From the NCBI GenBank assembly GCA_039105265.1, contig JAPFFF010000250.1:1-29063 (forward strand): a stretch of DNA of 29,063 nt. The letters run 5' to 3'. Made by a program: the position numbers and the translations under genes. Positions 1 through 9,499 of this stretch are shown here, piece after piece (within the stretch, counting starts at the first letter, position 1; the number at the start of each line of letters is the position of its first letter). The notes below the pieces were generated by a model. That model did no database searches. It was not told where the DNA came from and worked only from the letters and a program-made list of their open reading frames with translations. The stretch is from Tritrichomonas musculus. Taxonomy: Eukaryota; Parabasalia; Tritrichomonadida; Tritrichomonadidae.

Positions 1-608
1 ACACTTCAAAAAAGTATTTTATTAAATCAATAACGATGCTCATTAATGACAATTACAAATTCAGCTATAAAATCGAAAATAATGATGACCGAAATTTGTT
101 TTCTTATATCAAATACTTCATCTTTAATTATCCAGATTTTGGTTTAGTTGATGATCAAATTCAAAGCAGTATGAAAGAAGATAGAACAAGTATAAAACAA
201 AAAATTAAAAGTAAAAACTCAAATCATTTAGTAGCTCAAAACATTGATGATGAGTCAAAATTCAAATTAAAGGCATACAAAAATAAAAATGAAAATAATA
301 AAAACAATGCTTTTAATGAAACAAATTATAAATTTGATATGAATAAATATGATAAAAGCATATATAAGCATTCAATTTATGATCCAAAAGATTTATTTGA
401 ATTTATGGAAGAAAAAGAAGAATTCAAAAATTCATTTATTCAAGAAATAAATGAAATAATTGATGATATGAAAAAATTGTTATATACTCCTCCATACTCA
501 ATTCTTTTAGGCCGAATGAAAATTAAGAAATCAATTAATGCCCTTCATCAAAACAAACAAAAGAACATGGATCATAATTTTTATGAAGGTTTTGAATTTA
601 ATATATAA
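1..608 (+). CDS. 3' end of a Sel1-repeat kinase-family protein (partial)
   Basis: The frame is open from position 3 to the stop at 606-608, so the ATG at 36 is probably internal and the gene begins outside the left edge. The encoded tail matches the C-terminus of the full kinase/Sel1 protein on the other strand at 4621-9279: a KYFIKSIT segment against KYFIRSVT, then an Asp/Glu/Lys/Asn-rich linker, then a shared block with EINEII and YTPPYSIL-GR, ending in FY-GF. No kinase domain or Sel1 repeat is visible in this piece. The linker is shorter and less acidic than in the paralogue. Function is inferred only from that paralogue: probably a cytoplasmic signalling scaffold with a TKL-like kinase and Sel1 repeats. 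It could also be a truncated copy that lacks those domains. Confidence 0.75.
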   Translation, partial: TSKKYFIKSITMLINDNYKFSYKIENNDDRNLFSYIKYFIFNYPDFGLVDDQIQSSMKEDRTSIKQKIKSKNSNHLVAQNIDDESKFKLKAYKNKNENNKNNAFNETNYKFDMNKYDKSIYKHSIYDPKDLFEFMEEKEEFKNSFIQEINEIIDDMKKLLYTPPYSILLGRMKIKKSINALHQNKQKNMDHNFYEGFEFNI

Positions 609-1380
609 TTAATTTTTTAATTAAAATTTATTATGATTCTTTTTATTAAAGATTCTTTTTGGATGAAAGCCGTATTTATCTATATTTAAAGAGTTGTCTT
701 TTGATTAATAAAATAAATAATCATGAGTTTGCTGACTATCAAGAAAAAATATTCTCTATTTTCTTGAAAAAAAACTAAATCAGAATATCCCTTTCGGCCG
801 TATGCCGTAATTGAAGATTTTTTTATGTAAAGTATTCAAAAAGTTGCACTTTTGCCGTGTGCCGTAGAAATTTTGTAAAATAAACTATTCAATGAACGAC
901 CAAATAGCCGTATTTTACAAAACCGCCGAAGGGCTAAAATCAGAATAAAATTTCAAGATTCGTGAAGAAAAATTTTAAAAATATGGAATAAAAAAACTAT
1001 GTTTTATCGTTACTATGTTTAATTTGTAAAATTTTGAGTAGATATGCTATCATTTTCCTCAACTTTATCAGCAAACCCCAAAATTTTTTACAAATTAAAA
1101 TAATATGCATAAATAAATCGAATATGTAGAATAATGTGGAAAAATTAAATTCAAAAGCTTATGCAATTTTTTTAATAATTTTATGTGTCATTTTATTTTA
1201 TAATTCAATAAAAATTAAAATAAAGTATTCAAATTTCCGATATTTTTAAAATTCTTTTATAGCTTAACCAGTAAAAAAGAAATAGCCCAAATTCTTTGAT
1301 TTGTTCAATATAATGATTATATGGCAGAAATTAAAAAACGATGAAAATTTCAAAGAAAATTTTTGGAAATTTTATTAACT
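609..1380. other. Intergenic region with GCCGTA motif cluster
   Basis: No coding frame is supported here. The stretch is AT-rich, but GCCGTA or GCCGTG recurs at 669, 797, 804, 854, 861 and 907. Two of the occurrences are tandem pairs 57 bases apart. A perfect 12-base inverted repeat (TTTTGTAAAATA at 871-882, TATTTTACAAAA at 911-922) follows directly. The remainder, 930-1380, is plain AT-rich sequence leading into the next promoter. Confidence 0.6.
871..922. repeat. 12-bp perfect inverted repeat, 28-base loop
   Basis: TTTTGTAAAATA (871-882) and TATTTTACAAAA (911-922) are perfect reverse complements. They could form a hairpin in RNA or DNA, or be a remnant of a small transposon. The element sits inside the GCCGTA cluster and its role is unknown. 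Confidence 0.6.
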
Positions 1381-1386
1381 TCATTT
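1381..1386 (+). promoter_or_regulatory. Candidate initiator (Inr) for the BTB gene
   Basis: TCATTT fits the trichomonad initiator consensus TCA+1-pyrimidine-(T/A). Its A (1383) lies 12 bases before the ATG at 1395, within the short-leader spacing known from Trichomonas vaginalis genes. It lies downstream of the more distal in-frame ATG at 1341, so it favours the start at 1395. AACGAT, which resembles the T. vaginalis M3 core element, occurs at 1337-1342. Confidence 0.5.
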
Positions 1387-1394
1387 TTTTTTTA

Positions 1395-4388
1395 ATGCAA
1401 AGTGAACATGTAATTGATTTAATTTTAAATGGGAAAAAGCATACAATTCCATCAAAATTTACAAGATTAGCAATTGTTTCTGATGATGTTTATTATGAAA
1501 TTATGAAAGATCATAAATATGTTGTTCATTCAAATGTAACGGATGATGTATTTCAATCATTCATCAATTTTTGGACTAATGAGGAAGAACCAGAAATCAT
1601 GATAGAGAATGTTCATGAATACGACTTATTATATCGAGAATTTGGGATAATAGGCGATCTTCTTCTTAAGAAAAGAGAAAGCTGGGGGACATATTTTCAT
1701 GATTTAAATAATTTAAATGATCCAATGATAATAGATAAATCGAATACGGAAGAAATGATTGCACGACAACTTGATGATTATCTTTTGAAAAATGGTACCA
1801 ATTTGATGAATTCGCCAATTACAAATTTGATCAACATATTCTCTCATCCTGATCGAAAATTCACACAACAAAATTTGGCATATGAATTAATTATCGATCA
1901 TTATGAAAAAGATAGAAATAATTATGAAATATTGAGTCTTCTCCAATTTATCAATGGTTCAAATCTTAATGAAAAAAATATGAAAGATGCGATTCAAAAC
2001 GCAGATAAAAGAATTGGGATGATTCCAAAAATCGAATATCATTATATTGAACAAATCAAAGAAAATTTTGATGAATTCTATGAAAAGCAAGAAGAAATAA
2101 ATGAAAACAACAACGAAAAACGAAAATCGATAGAGACAATGATTGATGAACTTCTTAAAAAAATTGAGAATCTTGAAGAAAAACTTAACGATCAAAATAA
2201 ACACAATTATGAAGAATTTTCCAAAATTAAAAAAACAGTAAATAATCAAAAAGAAAAACAAAATGAAATCAATCAAGAACAAATAAATAAGAATGAGCAA
2301 ATATTCACACAATTTTCAAAGCAAGAAAAGAAATTGAATGATTTCATTGACAAGCAAAATGCACAAAATGATGAATTTGAAAATCAGAATCAAAATATAA
2401 TGAATGACATCAAAGATAAAATAAACAATATTAATCAAATATTAAACTCAAGATTGAAAAAAATACAGGAAACAGAAGAAGAGCAAAACAATTCAATTAT
2501 TAAACTTGATAATAAAATTAATGAAGAAAGTAATAAAATCAAGAAGCATAAAAAAGAGATTGACTTTCTCAAAAAAGAAATAGAAAAAAGCAAAGAAGAG
2601 GCTAATGAAAAGAAACAAGAACTGGACAAGAAACTTGATAATCAAATAAAAACAATAAATCAGCAAAAAATTGATATTCAAAATAATAAAAATCGAATTG
2701 ATGAAGTTATCAAAATTATCAATGACAATAATGATGAACAGAACAATAAATATAAAACATTAGAAACAAAAACAAAACAACAATTTAGTTCACAAAAATC
2801 AGATATTGAAAAAGCTCTTAAGACAGAAATGGACAAAAATAATCGCCAAATTTCTAAGATGAATGATACAATTAGCAATTATCAAAAAGTTATCAATGAT
2901 AATAATGATGAGCAGAACAATAAATATAAAACATTAGAAACAAATACAAGACAGCAATTAATTTTACAAAAATCAGAAATTGAAAAATCTCTTAACACAG
3001 AAATAGACAAAAATAATCGCCAAATTTCTAAGATAAATGATGCAATTAGCAATTATCAAAAAGTTAACAATGATCTAAAAGCAAAAATAGAATTCCTAGA
3101 AGAGCAAACAAGCAAAATAAGTGATATACAAAAACAAACAAAAAAGATCCAACAAAATAATGAAAAGATAATCAAAGAAAACCAACAAAATAATGAAAAG
3201 ATGATCAAAGAAAACCAACAAAATAATGAAAAAGCGATAAAGGATGTACAAGACCAAATTAACAATTATAATGTAAGCCTTCAACAAATTCAAAAAGAAA
3301 ATGAAGATAAAAACAATAATAACAAAGAAATTTATGATAATCTTAACAATAAATGTTGTAATCTTAAAATATTTTCAGAATTGATAAGCAATTATATACA
3401 AAGATCTAACTTAATTTCATTTTTAAATGATGATATCCATAATTTATCATTTTATCGTCCAATATCGGCATCAGAAGATGGAATTCTAAGTTCCTTAAGA
3501 AAATTGGCTAATAACGATTATAAAAAAAAATTTATAGTTTTACTTTCAAGTCATGATCCTTATAATCTTTTATTAAAGGATTCGAATGATCGATTTAATT
3601 CAGGTCAGGGTGAAAATGCATATATTGAATTCATTTTCAGAATTCCAAAGAATCTAACAGGATTTGAAATAGAAGCAAATGAATATAGTATCCTCAGAAA
3701 TTATGATATAATCATCAATGATGGTCCTGTATTTAAATCAATCACTGATGACATAACTTTGAGAGATGAACACAAGTCAAGATTCAATTTTGAAGCAATC
3801 AAATGCAGTAAATTTAAAATAGTTCATAAAGGACCAAATTGGGATGAAAATAAAAATTCAATAAGTCTTAAAAGAATTGAATTTTTCACTACTACACATC
3901 CAGAAGGATTAATTGAATATTGGAATAAAAATTATAACTCTATTCCAACATGTAAAGCATTAAATGATAAAGATCCACATCTGTTTCCAATAAAAATTCA
4001 ATCTCATTTAATATCGACCGATTGTTTTCATGATTTGAACCCAGATAAATATTTATGTACTAGTCAAAAAGCAAATGAATATTGTGAAATAAAATTCATT
4101 GATGGAGCTGTATTAGTTGATGGATATAGATTGAAAAGAAGCTATAATAAATATAAAATGAAAGGATGGAAAATAATAGGCCAAACATTATTGAATGAAG
4201 AAAAAACTTTATTCGAATATACAGATAATGATCCAAACTCAGATCCATTATATATATCACCACGAATGAATAATTCATCTTATTATATGAAGAGTATAAA
4301 AATTTATAATACTCTTGAAAACTTTGACAAAACAGGATTTCTTTTCTTTCTACATTTCGATATTTTTGGTCAATATGTGAAACTATGA
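1395..4388 (+). CDS. BTB domain / coiled-coil / F5-8C-like C-terminal protein
   Basis: About 997 residues from the chosen start. Residues 1-100 resemble a BTB/POZ domain (VIDLILNGKKHTIPSKF, then SDDVYYEIM and a DVFQSFINFW helix). Residues about 220-655 are Lys/Glu/Gln/Asn-rich coiled coil with internal repeats. Residues about 680-997 form a beta-rich region of two similar halves with discoidin (F5/8 type C)-like patterns, e.g. YIEFIFRIP and YCEIKFIDG followed by a GWKIIGQ stretch. This order recalls animal BTBD9-type BTB plus F5/8C proteins, and similar proteins are numerous in trichomonads. The likely role is protein-protein scaffolding, perhaps as a cullin-3 adaptor, in the cytoplasm; that is inference. 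The ATG at 1341 would add 18 mostly hydrophobic residues, but the initiator at 1381 lies between the two ATGs, so 1395 is preferred. The stop is TGA, with CTAAAA shortly downstream. Confidence 0.82.
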   Translation: MQSEHVIDLILNGKKHTIPSKFTRLAIVSDDVYYEIMKDHKYVVHSNVTDDVFQSFINFWTNEEEPEIMIENVHEYDLLYREFGIIGDLLLKKRESWGTYFHDLNNLNDPMIIDKSNTEEMIARQLDDYLLKNGTNLMNSPITNLINIFSHPDRKFTQQNLAYELIIDHYEKDRNNYEILSLLQFINGSNLNEKNMKDAIQNADKRIGMIPKIEYHYIEQIKENFDEFYEKQEEINENNNEKRKSIETMIDELLKKIENLEEKLNDQNKHNYEEFSKIKKTVNNQKEKQNEINQEQINKNEQIFTQFSKQEKKLNDFIDKQNAQNDEFENQNQNIMNDIKDKINNINQILNSRLKKIQETEEEQNNSIIKLDNKINEESNKIKKHKKEIDFLKKEIEKSKEEANEKKQELDKKLDNQIKTINQQKIDIQNNKNRIDEVIKIINDNNDEQNNKYKTLETKTKQQFSSQKSDIEKALKTEMDKNNRQISKMNDTISNYQKVINDNNDEQNNKYKTLETNTRQQLILQKSEIEKSLNTEIDKNNRQISKINDAISNYQKVNNDLKAKIEFLEEQTSKISDIQKQTKKIQQNNEKIIKENQQNNEKMIKENQQNNEKAIKDVQDQINNYNVSLQQIQKENEDKNNNNKEIYDNLNNKCCNLKIFSELISNYIQRSNLISFLNDDIHNLSFYRPISASEDGILSSLRKLANNDYKKKFIVLLSSHDPYNLLLKDSNDRFNSGQGENAYIEFIFRIPKNLTGFEIEANEYSILRNYDIIINDGPVFKSITDDITLRDEHKSRFNFEAIKCSKFKIVHKGPNWDENKNSISLKRIEFFTTTHPEGLIEYWNKNYNSIPTCKALNDKDPHLFPIKIQSHLISTDCFHDLNPDKYLCTSQKANEYCEIKFIDGAVLVDGYRLKRSYNKYKMKGWKIIGQTLLNEEKTLFEYTDNDPNSDPLYISPRMNNSSYYMKSIKIYNTLENFDKTGFLFFLHFDIFGQYVKL
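2718..3065 (+). repeat. Two 174-bp tandem repeats in coiled coil
   Basis: Two in-frame copies of 58 codons (2718-2891 and 2892-3065) share INDNNDEQNNKYKTLET and a KNNRQISK segment. The period is a whole number of codons, so the duplication lengthened the coil without breaking the frame. Confidence 0.85.
3150..3248 (+). repeat. Three 33-bp tandem repeats in coiled coil
   Basis: Three copies, starting at 3150, 3183 and 3216, encode QQNNEK-IKEN (11 residues, close to three heptad turns). Copies differ by only a few bases, which suggests recent slippage or unequal exchange. Confidence 0.85.
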
Positions 4389-4620
4389 TGTTTTTGCTAA
4401 AAAATATTAAAAAAAATGTTTTATATTGAGCAATAATATGCAATTGAAATGATCAATTGTCTTAGTATGTTTTATTTCATATTGAAATTTTGAATGTTTA
4501 TTAAAAATAAACATTTTTAAAAAGATTTGACATATTTTTAGAAGTATTTAATTTCATTAATATATACTTTTTGACAATAATGTCATTTATTTTTAATCTA
4601 TTTCTGTAACCTAAATAGAT

Positions 4621-7600
4621 TTATATAGCCAAACCAAATCCTTTATAAAATTCTTCATTAATATTTTCTTTGATTCTTGTAACTGTTAATGCATTTTGAT
4701 GTAATCTGATTCTTCCAAATAAAATTGAATAAGGTGGTGTGTATAATATTGATTTCATTATTTCAATGATTTCATTTATCTCCTTTATAAACTTTTTTCT
4801 TTTTTCCTCATTATTAATATAATCATCAAAATACTTTCCAGGATCATTGAAAAATTGATCATTTTCGTCACATATTTCTTCTTCTTCATGATGTTCATAT
4901 GTATCTTCTTCTTCTTCAAATTTCATATCATTATCTTTTTCCTTATCTTCAAACATTTTGTCTATTTTTTCTTTTATTTTTTTATCATTTTCGTCCAAAA
5001 AATCATCGCTTGTATCAGAATTGTCACGAAAATCTTCTTCTTCTGGTTCTGGATTGTTTTCATCATTAGTAAAATAGTCGAAAATATCAGGATCCAAAAT
5101 TTCATTCAATTTGAATTGATTCTTTAAGTTAAATAATGGAAATCCTAAAATTAATTTTTTAAGAAATGATATTTGTTTATTTTCATATTTAAATTTCAGA
5201 TTGTACAATCTCTTTAGAACTTGAATAAATAAAATGATTTTGGTAACAGATCTGATGAAGTATTTTCTTGATTCTTTGATATCCAAAACAGACAAATAAT
5301 AAGAGCAAAGTTTTAAATTTGTATAGCAAAGAATAAATATTTTAGAAACTTCTAATCTGATATCAAAATGAACAATATTTCTGAATATCAATTTTACTTT
5401 TTCATGATCTGATGCCAATTTGTAGAATTTAATTGATTCTTTAATATTATTTTCTTTTTCCTTTAAATAACCACGATTATATTCAGAAAGAGCGAAGTAT
5501 TTTTCTGATGCACGTGCATACATGTGATCGGCTTCTACTTCTGCATATTTGTCATTATTTGAATAAAATTGCCAAAGTAACCCAAAGTTGTTTTGGCCGA
5601 ACGGATATTCACTAAAGGCAGAAATTTTTATGAATCTTTTTGATTCGTCAACATTTTTATATTCAATTAAATAAATCAAGCCAAGATCATTATATGCTGG
5701 ATATCTGTATTCGTTAAATAATGGCATTGTTTGATATTGATTTTCAGGTGAAAGACTTTTAATAGAATATTTATCAATTCCGGTGCATTTTGAATAATAT
5801 TGAATAGACTTCTGGAAATTAATTTCATCATAATCTGAATATATTTTCCCCAGATGAAATAATGCTGTTGGATTATTGAGCTCAGCTGAATATTCATAAT
5901 ACTTTTTTGCCTTTTTATAATCTTTGATAACACCTTCACCATTATAATACATGTTTGCTAAAAATAAATAGGCATTTGCATTGTTTTGATATGATGATTT
6001 TTCAAAGTAAAGTCTTGCTTTTTTTAAATCAATTTGAACACCAAATCCTTTGTAATAAATAAAACCTAGCATGCAATATGAAAAACTATTGAGTAAATTG
6101 GCTGATTCTTCAAAATATTCTCTAGCTTTACCATAATCTTTAACAACACCATTTCCATTGAAATACATAGTACCTAAATTATGAATTGCAATTGAATTAT
6201 TATGTTTTGCTGCCTTTTCATAGTAATATTTTGCCCTAGGATAATCACGAACAACACCAATGCCGTTGTAATAAATATTTCCTAAATTTACTAAAGCAAA
6301 AGGTTCTTCTATTTGTTTCAAAATTAATTCATAATATTCAATTGCTTTTTTGCAATTCATTTGAACACATTGTCCTTCTTGATATAAAATTCCCAATTGC
6401 AAATATGCATATGGATTACCGTATTTAGCCGATAAATTATAATATGATATTGCTTTTGAATAATTTTGTTCAACACCTTCTCCATTTTGATAAAGAAGAC
6501 CTAGATTAAAAAGTCCAGATGAATTATTTTTCTCGGCAGATAATTCAAAATATTTTCTAGCAAGATTTAAATTTTTTGTAATATTAGGAAATCCATGATA
6601 ATATAAATAACCTAAACAATTACTTGCATCTGAATTACCTAAAGAAAATGCCTTTTCGAAATATTGTCTTGCCACCAAATAATCTTGTTTAATAATTATA
6701 CCTTCACATAAAAATATACCTAACCTCAAAAAAGCTACAGAATAATTTTTCTGTGCTGCAAAATACAAATATTTAATTGTCATTGAATAATCTTGATCTA
6801 CGCCTATTCCTTGTAAATAAAGATTAGCCAAATTATATAAAGCACCTGGATTACCTTGTTGAGCTGATTTGTTAAAAAAATTGACAGCTTCTGCGAAATT
6901 TCCAATTTCAAAAGATAATTTACCTAAATTATTTAAAGAATTAGAACAATTTTGTTGTGCTGCCAAATTAAAATAATATTTTGCTAATTTAAGATCTCTT
7001 TCAACACCAGTACCATTCATATATATAATTCCTAAATAATTAAGAGCTTCTAAATTATATTGATCAGCAGAATGCTGAAAATACATTCGAGCCTTTTCAA
7101 AATTTTTTTGAACATAATTACCTTCAATGTATAATACTCCTAAATTATAATATCCCTCAGAATTCTTTAATTTACCAGATTTTTCAAAAAATGCAATTGC
7201 TTTTAGAACGTCTTGTTTAACACCTAAACCGTCTAAATAAATAAATCCTAAATTAACAAATGCATTTGTATTATTTTTTTCAGAAGCATATTCGAAAAAT
7301 TTTTTGGCTTTCAAATAGTTTGGTTCACAGCCAAGACCTTTCAAATAATGAAATCCCAAAGCATTAAAAGCATCAGGTAAATTAGATTCAGAGGCTTTTT
7401 TAAAATAATCTAGTGCTTTTTGATAGTCTCTTTCAACACCAAGACCTTTTGAATAAATAAAGCCTAAAATATATAATGCATTTGGATTATTCATCCGAGC
7501 TGCCTCTTCAAAAAAAAATCTTGATAATGTATAATCTTGATCGACACCTTTTCCTTGAAAAATTTTAATTCCGAGATCATATAGATATTGTGAAGTATCA

Positions 7601-9279
7601 AGTGATGACTGGAATTGATTACTTGTTTTAATATTAATAAAGTTTTTCACTTTCTTCACTAAACTGGCCTGACCAAGAAAAGATTGATATTTCATAAAAA
7701 AACTATTTTGTTGATCAGTAGTATTTAGAAATACATACACATTTGAAATAAAAGTAAACAATCCTGGAGGTTTCATAAATGATTCCTTATCATAAAAATA
7801 TTTTCCAAAAGAAAAAGAATTAATTTCATTAATAAGAGAAGACTTAATATCATCCAATTTTGGTCTTTCATCAGCAATATAACTTACGCATTTTCTACAA
7901 AGATTTTGGATATTTATTGATCCTTTTGTCATTGGGATGGTATCAATTGAAATATCTTTTTTCTTTTCAAACATAAAAAAAATGATCTTTCCAAATGAAT
8001 AAATATCAGTTGGAAATGAAACATTATCTCCTCCATTTAATTCTGGTGAAGAAAAATACTTTGACGCTGTATTATCTTTTGAATCAGCATTTTGTACAGA
8101 ACGAATTGTTTCAAAATCAGAAATATATGGTAAGAAATCATGATCAAGAAGAATGTTATCTGGCTTTAAATCTCGATGAATTAAAGATCTCGAATGAAGG
8201 TATTGAATGGCTTGATAAAGTCTAATAATAATTAATAATAAATAGGGTTCATCTAGCTGTTTTTCACTCGATAATATGCAAGAGGTCAATGTTCCATTCG
8301 GCATGAACTCGTATATAAAACCAACTATTTGTTCTTTTCTTTTTACGAATCCATAAAAAGGCATCAATTCGAAATCAAGATAATTATTAACAAAATCAAC
8401 TTCATGTTTGTCTAAAACATGATAGTCAGGAACGAGTTTCATGATAAATATATAAAGTGTTTCACGATGCATGACTAATTTTAATATGAATTTGTCATTT
8501 CCCATTATATGACGAATTTCAATGAAATCATTTTCATTGAAATCAATTTTTTGTTTTCGCAAATCTTTTGGTAAATCATTTTTATTAATTTCTTTTATGC
8601 ATTTTTCATCATAACCTTCCAAGAATGAAATCATTGATTTATTAAGATTTTGAATAATTGATTGTAAAATTATTTTCTTTTTATCTTGATTGAAAATAAA
8701 AAATGATGGATCTTTGAAATAAAACGTTGGAAAATAAAATCGTCGAATAGAAAAGCCAACAATTGATTGAATTGTATAATTAACAAAATGATTTGTATTG
8801 TTTTGTGTATCAAATCTTCCTTTATTTATAAAATTATAAATTTCTTGTGTGGCAATCTTTTCTTCGTCGGTTTTTTGACCATGAAAATTTTTTGTGACAT
8901 TTAATAAAGATATATTCTGCGATTTGAGTTTTGCAATAATTTCCTTAATTATTTCATCACTTATTTGTTGTATGATGATGCATTCGCTTTCAGCACAAAT
9001 GACAACATCAATAGTGGGAGAAGAACTTTTTCCCTGAATACAATCAGGAAAATGATAAGTAAGAAATTTAAATTTTCCTAGGTATGCAATTAAATACGAT
9101 TGGATATCATTCTGTATTTCTTCAATATTACTAGGAACATTATTTTGGTTTAAAGAATAAAAATATGAGAAATAAAAAAAACTGAGTTGATTGTATAATT
9201 TCTTCAAAGTTGCATCGGTAATATCATCTTTCATTTTAGTACATTGACTAGTTATATCTTTAAGATATTGCTTCTGCAT
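4621..9279 (-). CDS. TKL-like protein kinase with ~17-20 Sel1 repeats
   Basis: 1552 residues. Residues 1-247 are an uncharacterised N-terminal region. A kinase domain spans about 248-488, with a likely ATP-binding Lys281, the catalytic loop HRDLKPDN (368-375), DFE in place of DFG (388-390), and SPE for APE (411-413). The glycine loop is poor (around IMGNDKF). Sel1 repeats run from about 564 to 1240: some seventeen clear units of the NALYILGFIY / GLGVERDYQKA type and a few worn ones. A strongly acidic linker follows (about 1410-1480), then a tail with YTPPYSIL-GR shared with the gene at 1-608. Known family: trichomonad kinase/Sel1 proteins, probably cytosolic signalling scaffolds. Activity is uncertain because the HRD motif is intact but DFG and the glycine loop are not. 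A TCA (A at 9284) lies 5 bases before the ATG, and TAAA overlaps the stop. Confidence 0.9.
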   Translation of the reverse strand: MQKQYLKDITSQCTKMKDDITDATLKKLYNQLSFFYFSYFYSLNQNNVPSNIEEIQNDIQSYLIAYLGKFKFLTYHFPDCIQGKSSSPTIDVVICAESECIIIQQISDEIIKEIIAKLKSQNISLLNVTKNFHGQKTDEEKIATQEIYNFINKGRFDTQNNTNHFVNYTIQSIVGFSIRRFYFPTFYFKDPSFFIFNQDKKKIILQSIIQNLNKSMISFLEGYDEKCIKEINKNDLPKDLRKQKIDFNENDFIEIRHIMGNDKFILKLVMHRETLYIFIMKLVPDYHVLDKHEVDFVNNYLDFELMPFYGFVKRKEQIVGFIYEFMPNGTLTSCILSSEKQLDEPYLLLIIIRLYQAIQYLHSRSLIHRDLKPDNILLDHDFLPYISDFETIRSVQNADSKDNTASKYFSSPELNGGDNVSFPTDIYSFGKIIFFMFEKKKDISIDTIPMTKGSINIQNLCRKCVSYIADERPKLDDIKSSLINEINSFSFGKYFYDKESFMKPPGLFTFISNVYVFLNTTDQQNSFFMKYQSFLGQASLVKKVKNFINIKTSNQFQSSLDTSQYLYDLGIKIFQGKGVDQDYTLSRFFFEEAARMNNPNALYILGFIYSKGLGVERDYQKALDYFKKASESNLPDAFNALGFHYLKGLGCEPNYLKAKKFFEYASEKNNTNAFVNLGFIYLDGLGVKQDVLKAIAFFEKSGKLKNSEGYYNLGVLYIEGNYVQKNFEKARMYFQHSADQYNLEALNYLGIIYMNGTGVERDLKLAKYYFNLAAQQNCSNSLNNLGKLSFEIGNFAEAVNFFNKSAQQGNPGALYNLANLYLQGIGVDQDYSMTIKYLYFAAQKNYSVAFLRLGIFLCEGIIIKQDYLVARQYFEKAFSLGNSDASNCLGYLYYHGFPNITKNLNLARKYFELSAEKNNSSGLFNLGLLYQNGEGVEQNYSKAISYYNLSAKYGNPYAYLQLGILYQEGQCVQMNCKKAIEYYELILKQIEEPFALVNLGNIYYNGIGVVRDYPRAKYYYEKAAKHNNSIAIHNLGTMYFNGNGVVKDYGKAREYFEESANLLNSFSYCMLGFIYYKGFGVQIDLKKARLYFEKSSYQNNANAYLFLANMYYNGEGVIKDYKKAKKYYEYSAELNNPTALFHLGKIYSDYDEINFQKSIQYYSKCTGIDKYSIKSLSPENQYQTMPLFNEYRYPAYNDLGLIYLIEYKNVDESKRFIKISAFSEYPFGQNNFGLLWQFYSNNDKYAEVEADHMYARASEKYFALSEYNRGYLKEKENNIKESIKFYKLASDHEKVKLIFRNIVHFDIRLEVSKIFILCYTNLKLCSYYLSVLDIKESRKYFIRSVTKIILFIQVLKRLYNLKFKYENKQISFLKKLILGFPLFNLKNQFKLNEILDPDIFDYFTNDENNPEPEEEDFRDNSDTSDDFLDENDKKIKEKIDKMFEDKEKDNDMKFEEEEDTYEHHEEEEICDENDQFFNDPGKYFDDYINNEEKRKKFIKEINEIIEIMKSILYTPPYSILFGRIRLHQNALTVTRIKENINEEFYKGFGLAI

Positions 9280-9281
9280 AG

Positions 9282-9288
9282 GTTGATA
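9282..9288 (-). promoter_or_regulatory. Candidate initiator for the kinase/Sel1 gene
   Basis: On the minus strand TATCAACCTATG places a TCA five bases before the ATG at 9279. The base after TCA is A rather than a pyrimidine, so the match to the T. vaginalis consensus is only partial. Confidence 0.3.
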
Positions 9289-9499
9289 ATTTAATTACTA
9301 AAAAAAAATTTCAATTTTTATTTGGTCAAGGTTAGGTTTATCATTAATTTTTCATCTTCACCAAATTATTATAAATATAATACCATAATTATCTCTATAA
9401 AATGAAATTTATATATCTTTTTCAATTAAAAATTAATTAAATTTTAATAAGGACAAATATTTTACAAGATATAGAAGAAATAATTATTTTCAAACTATA

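Noticed and set aside
36-608. ATG at 36 as the true start of the first gene
   Set aside because: The frame is open through to position 3, and residues upstream of this Met (SKKYFIKSIT) match the paralogue at 4621-9279, so the gene starts outside the window.
780-930. tRNA or other structured RNA gene in the GC-containing patch
   Set aside because: No acceptor/T-arm pattern (GTTC-A-C) or cloverleaf can be built; only a single 12-base inverted repeat is present.
1341-1394. N-terminal signal peptide on the BTB protein
   Set aside because: The hydrophobic stretch lies upstream of the favoured start at 1395, and the rest of the protein has cytosolic scaffold features.
1959-3293. Several minus-strand frames, hydrophobic and Phe/Leu-rich
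   Set aside because: They are the antisense reading of Lys/Asn/Glu-rich coiled coil, which gives false hydrophobic proteins.
4855-5127. 90-codon plus-strand hydrophobic frame
   Set aside because: It is antisense to the acidic Glu/Asp linker of the kinase/Sel1 protein.
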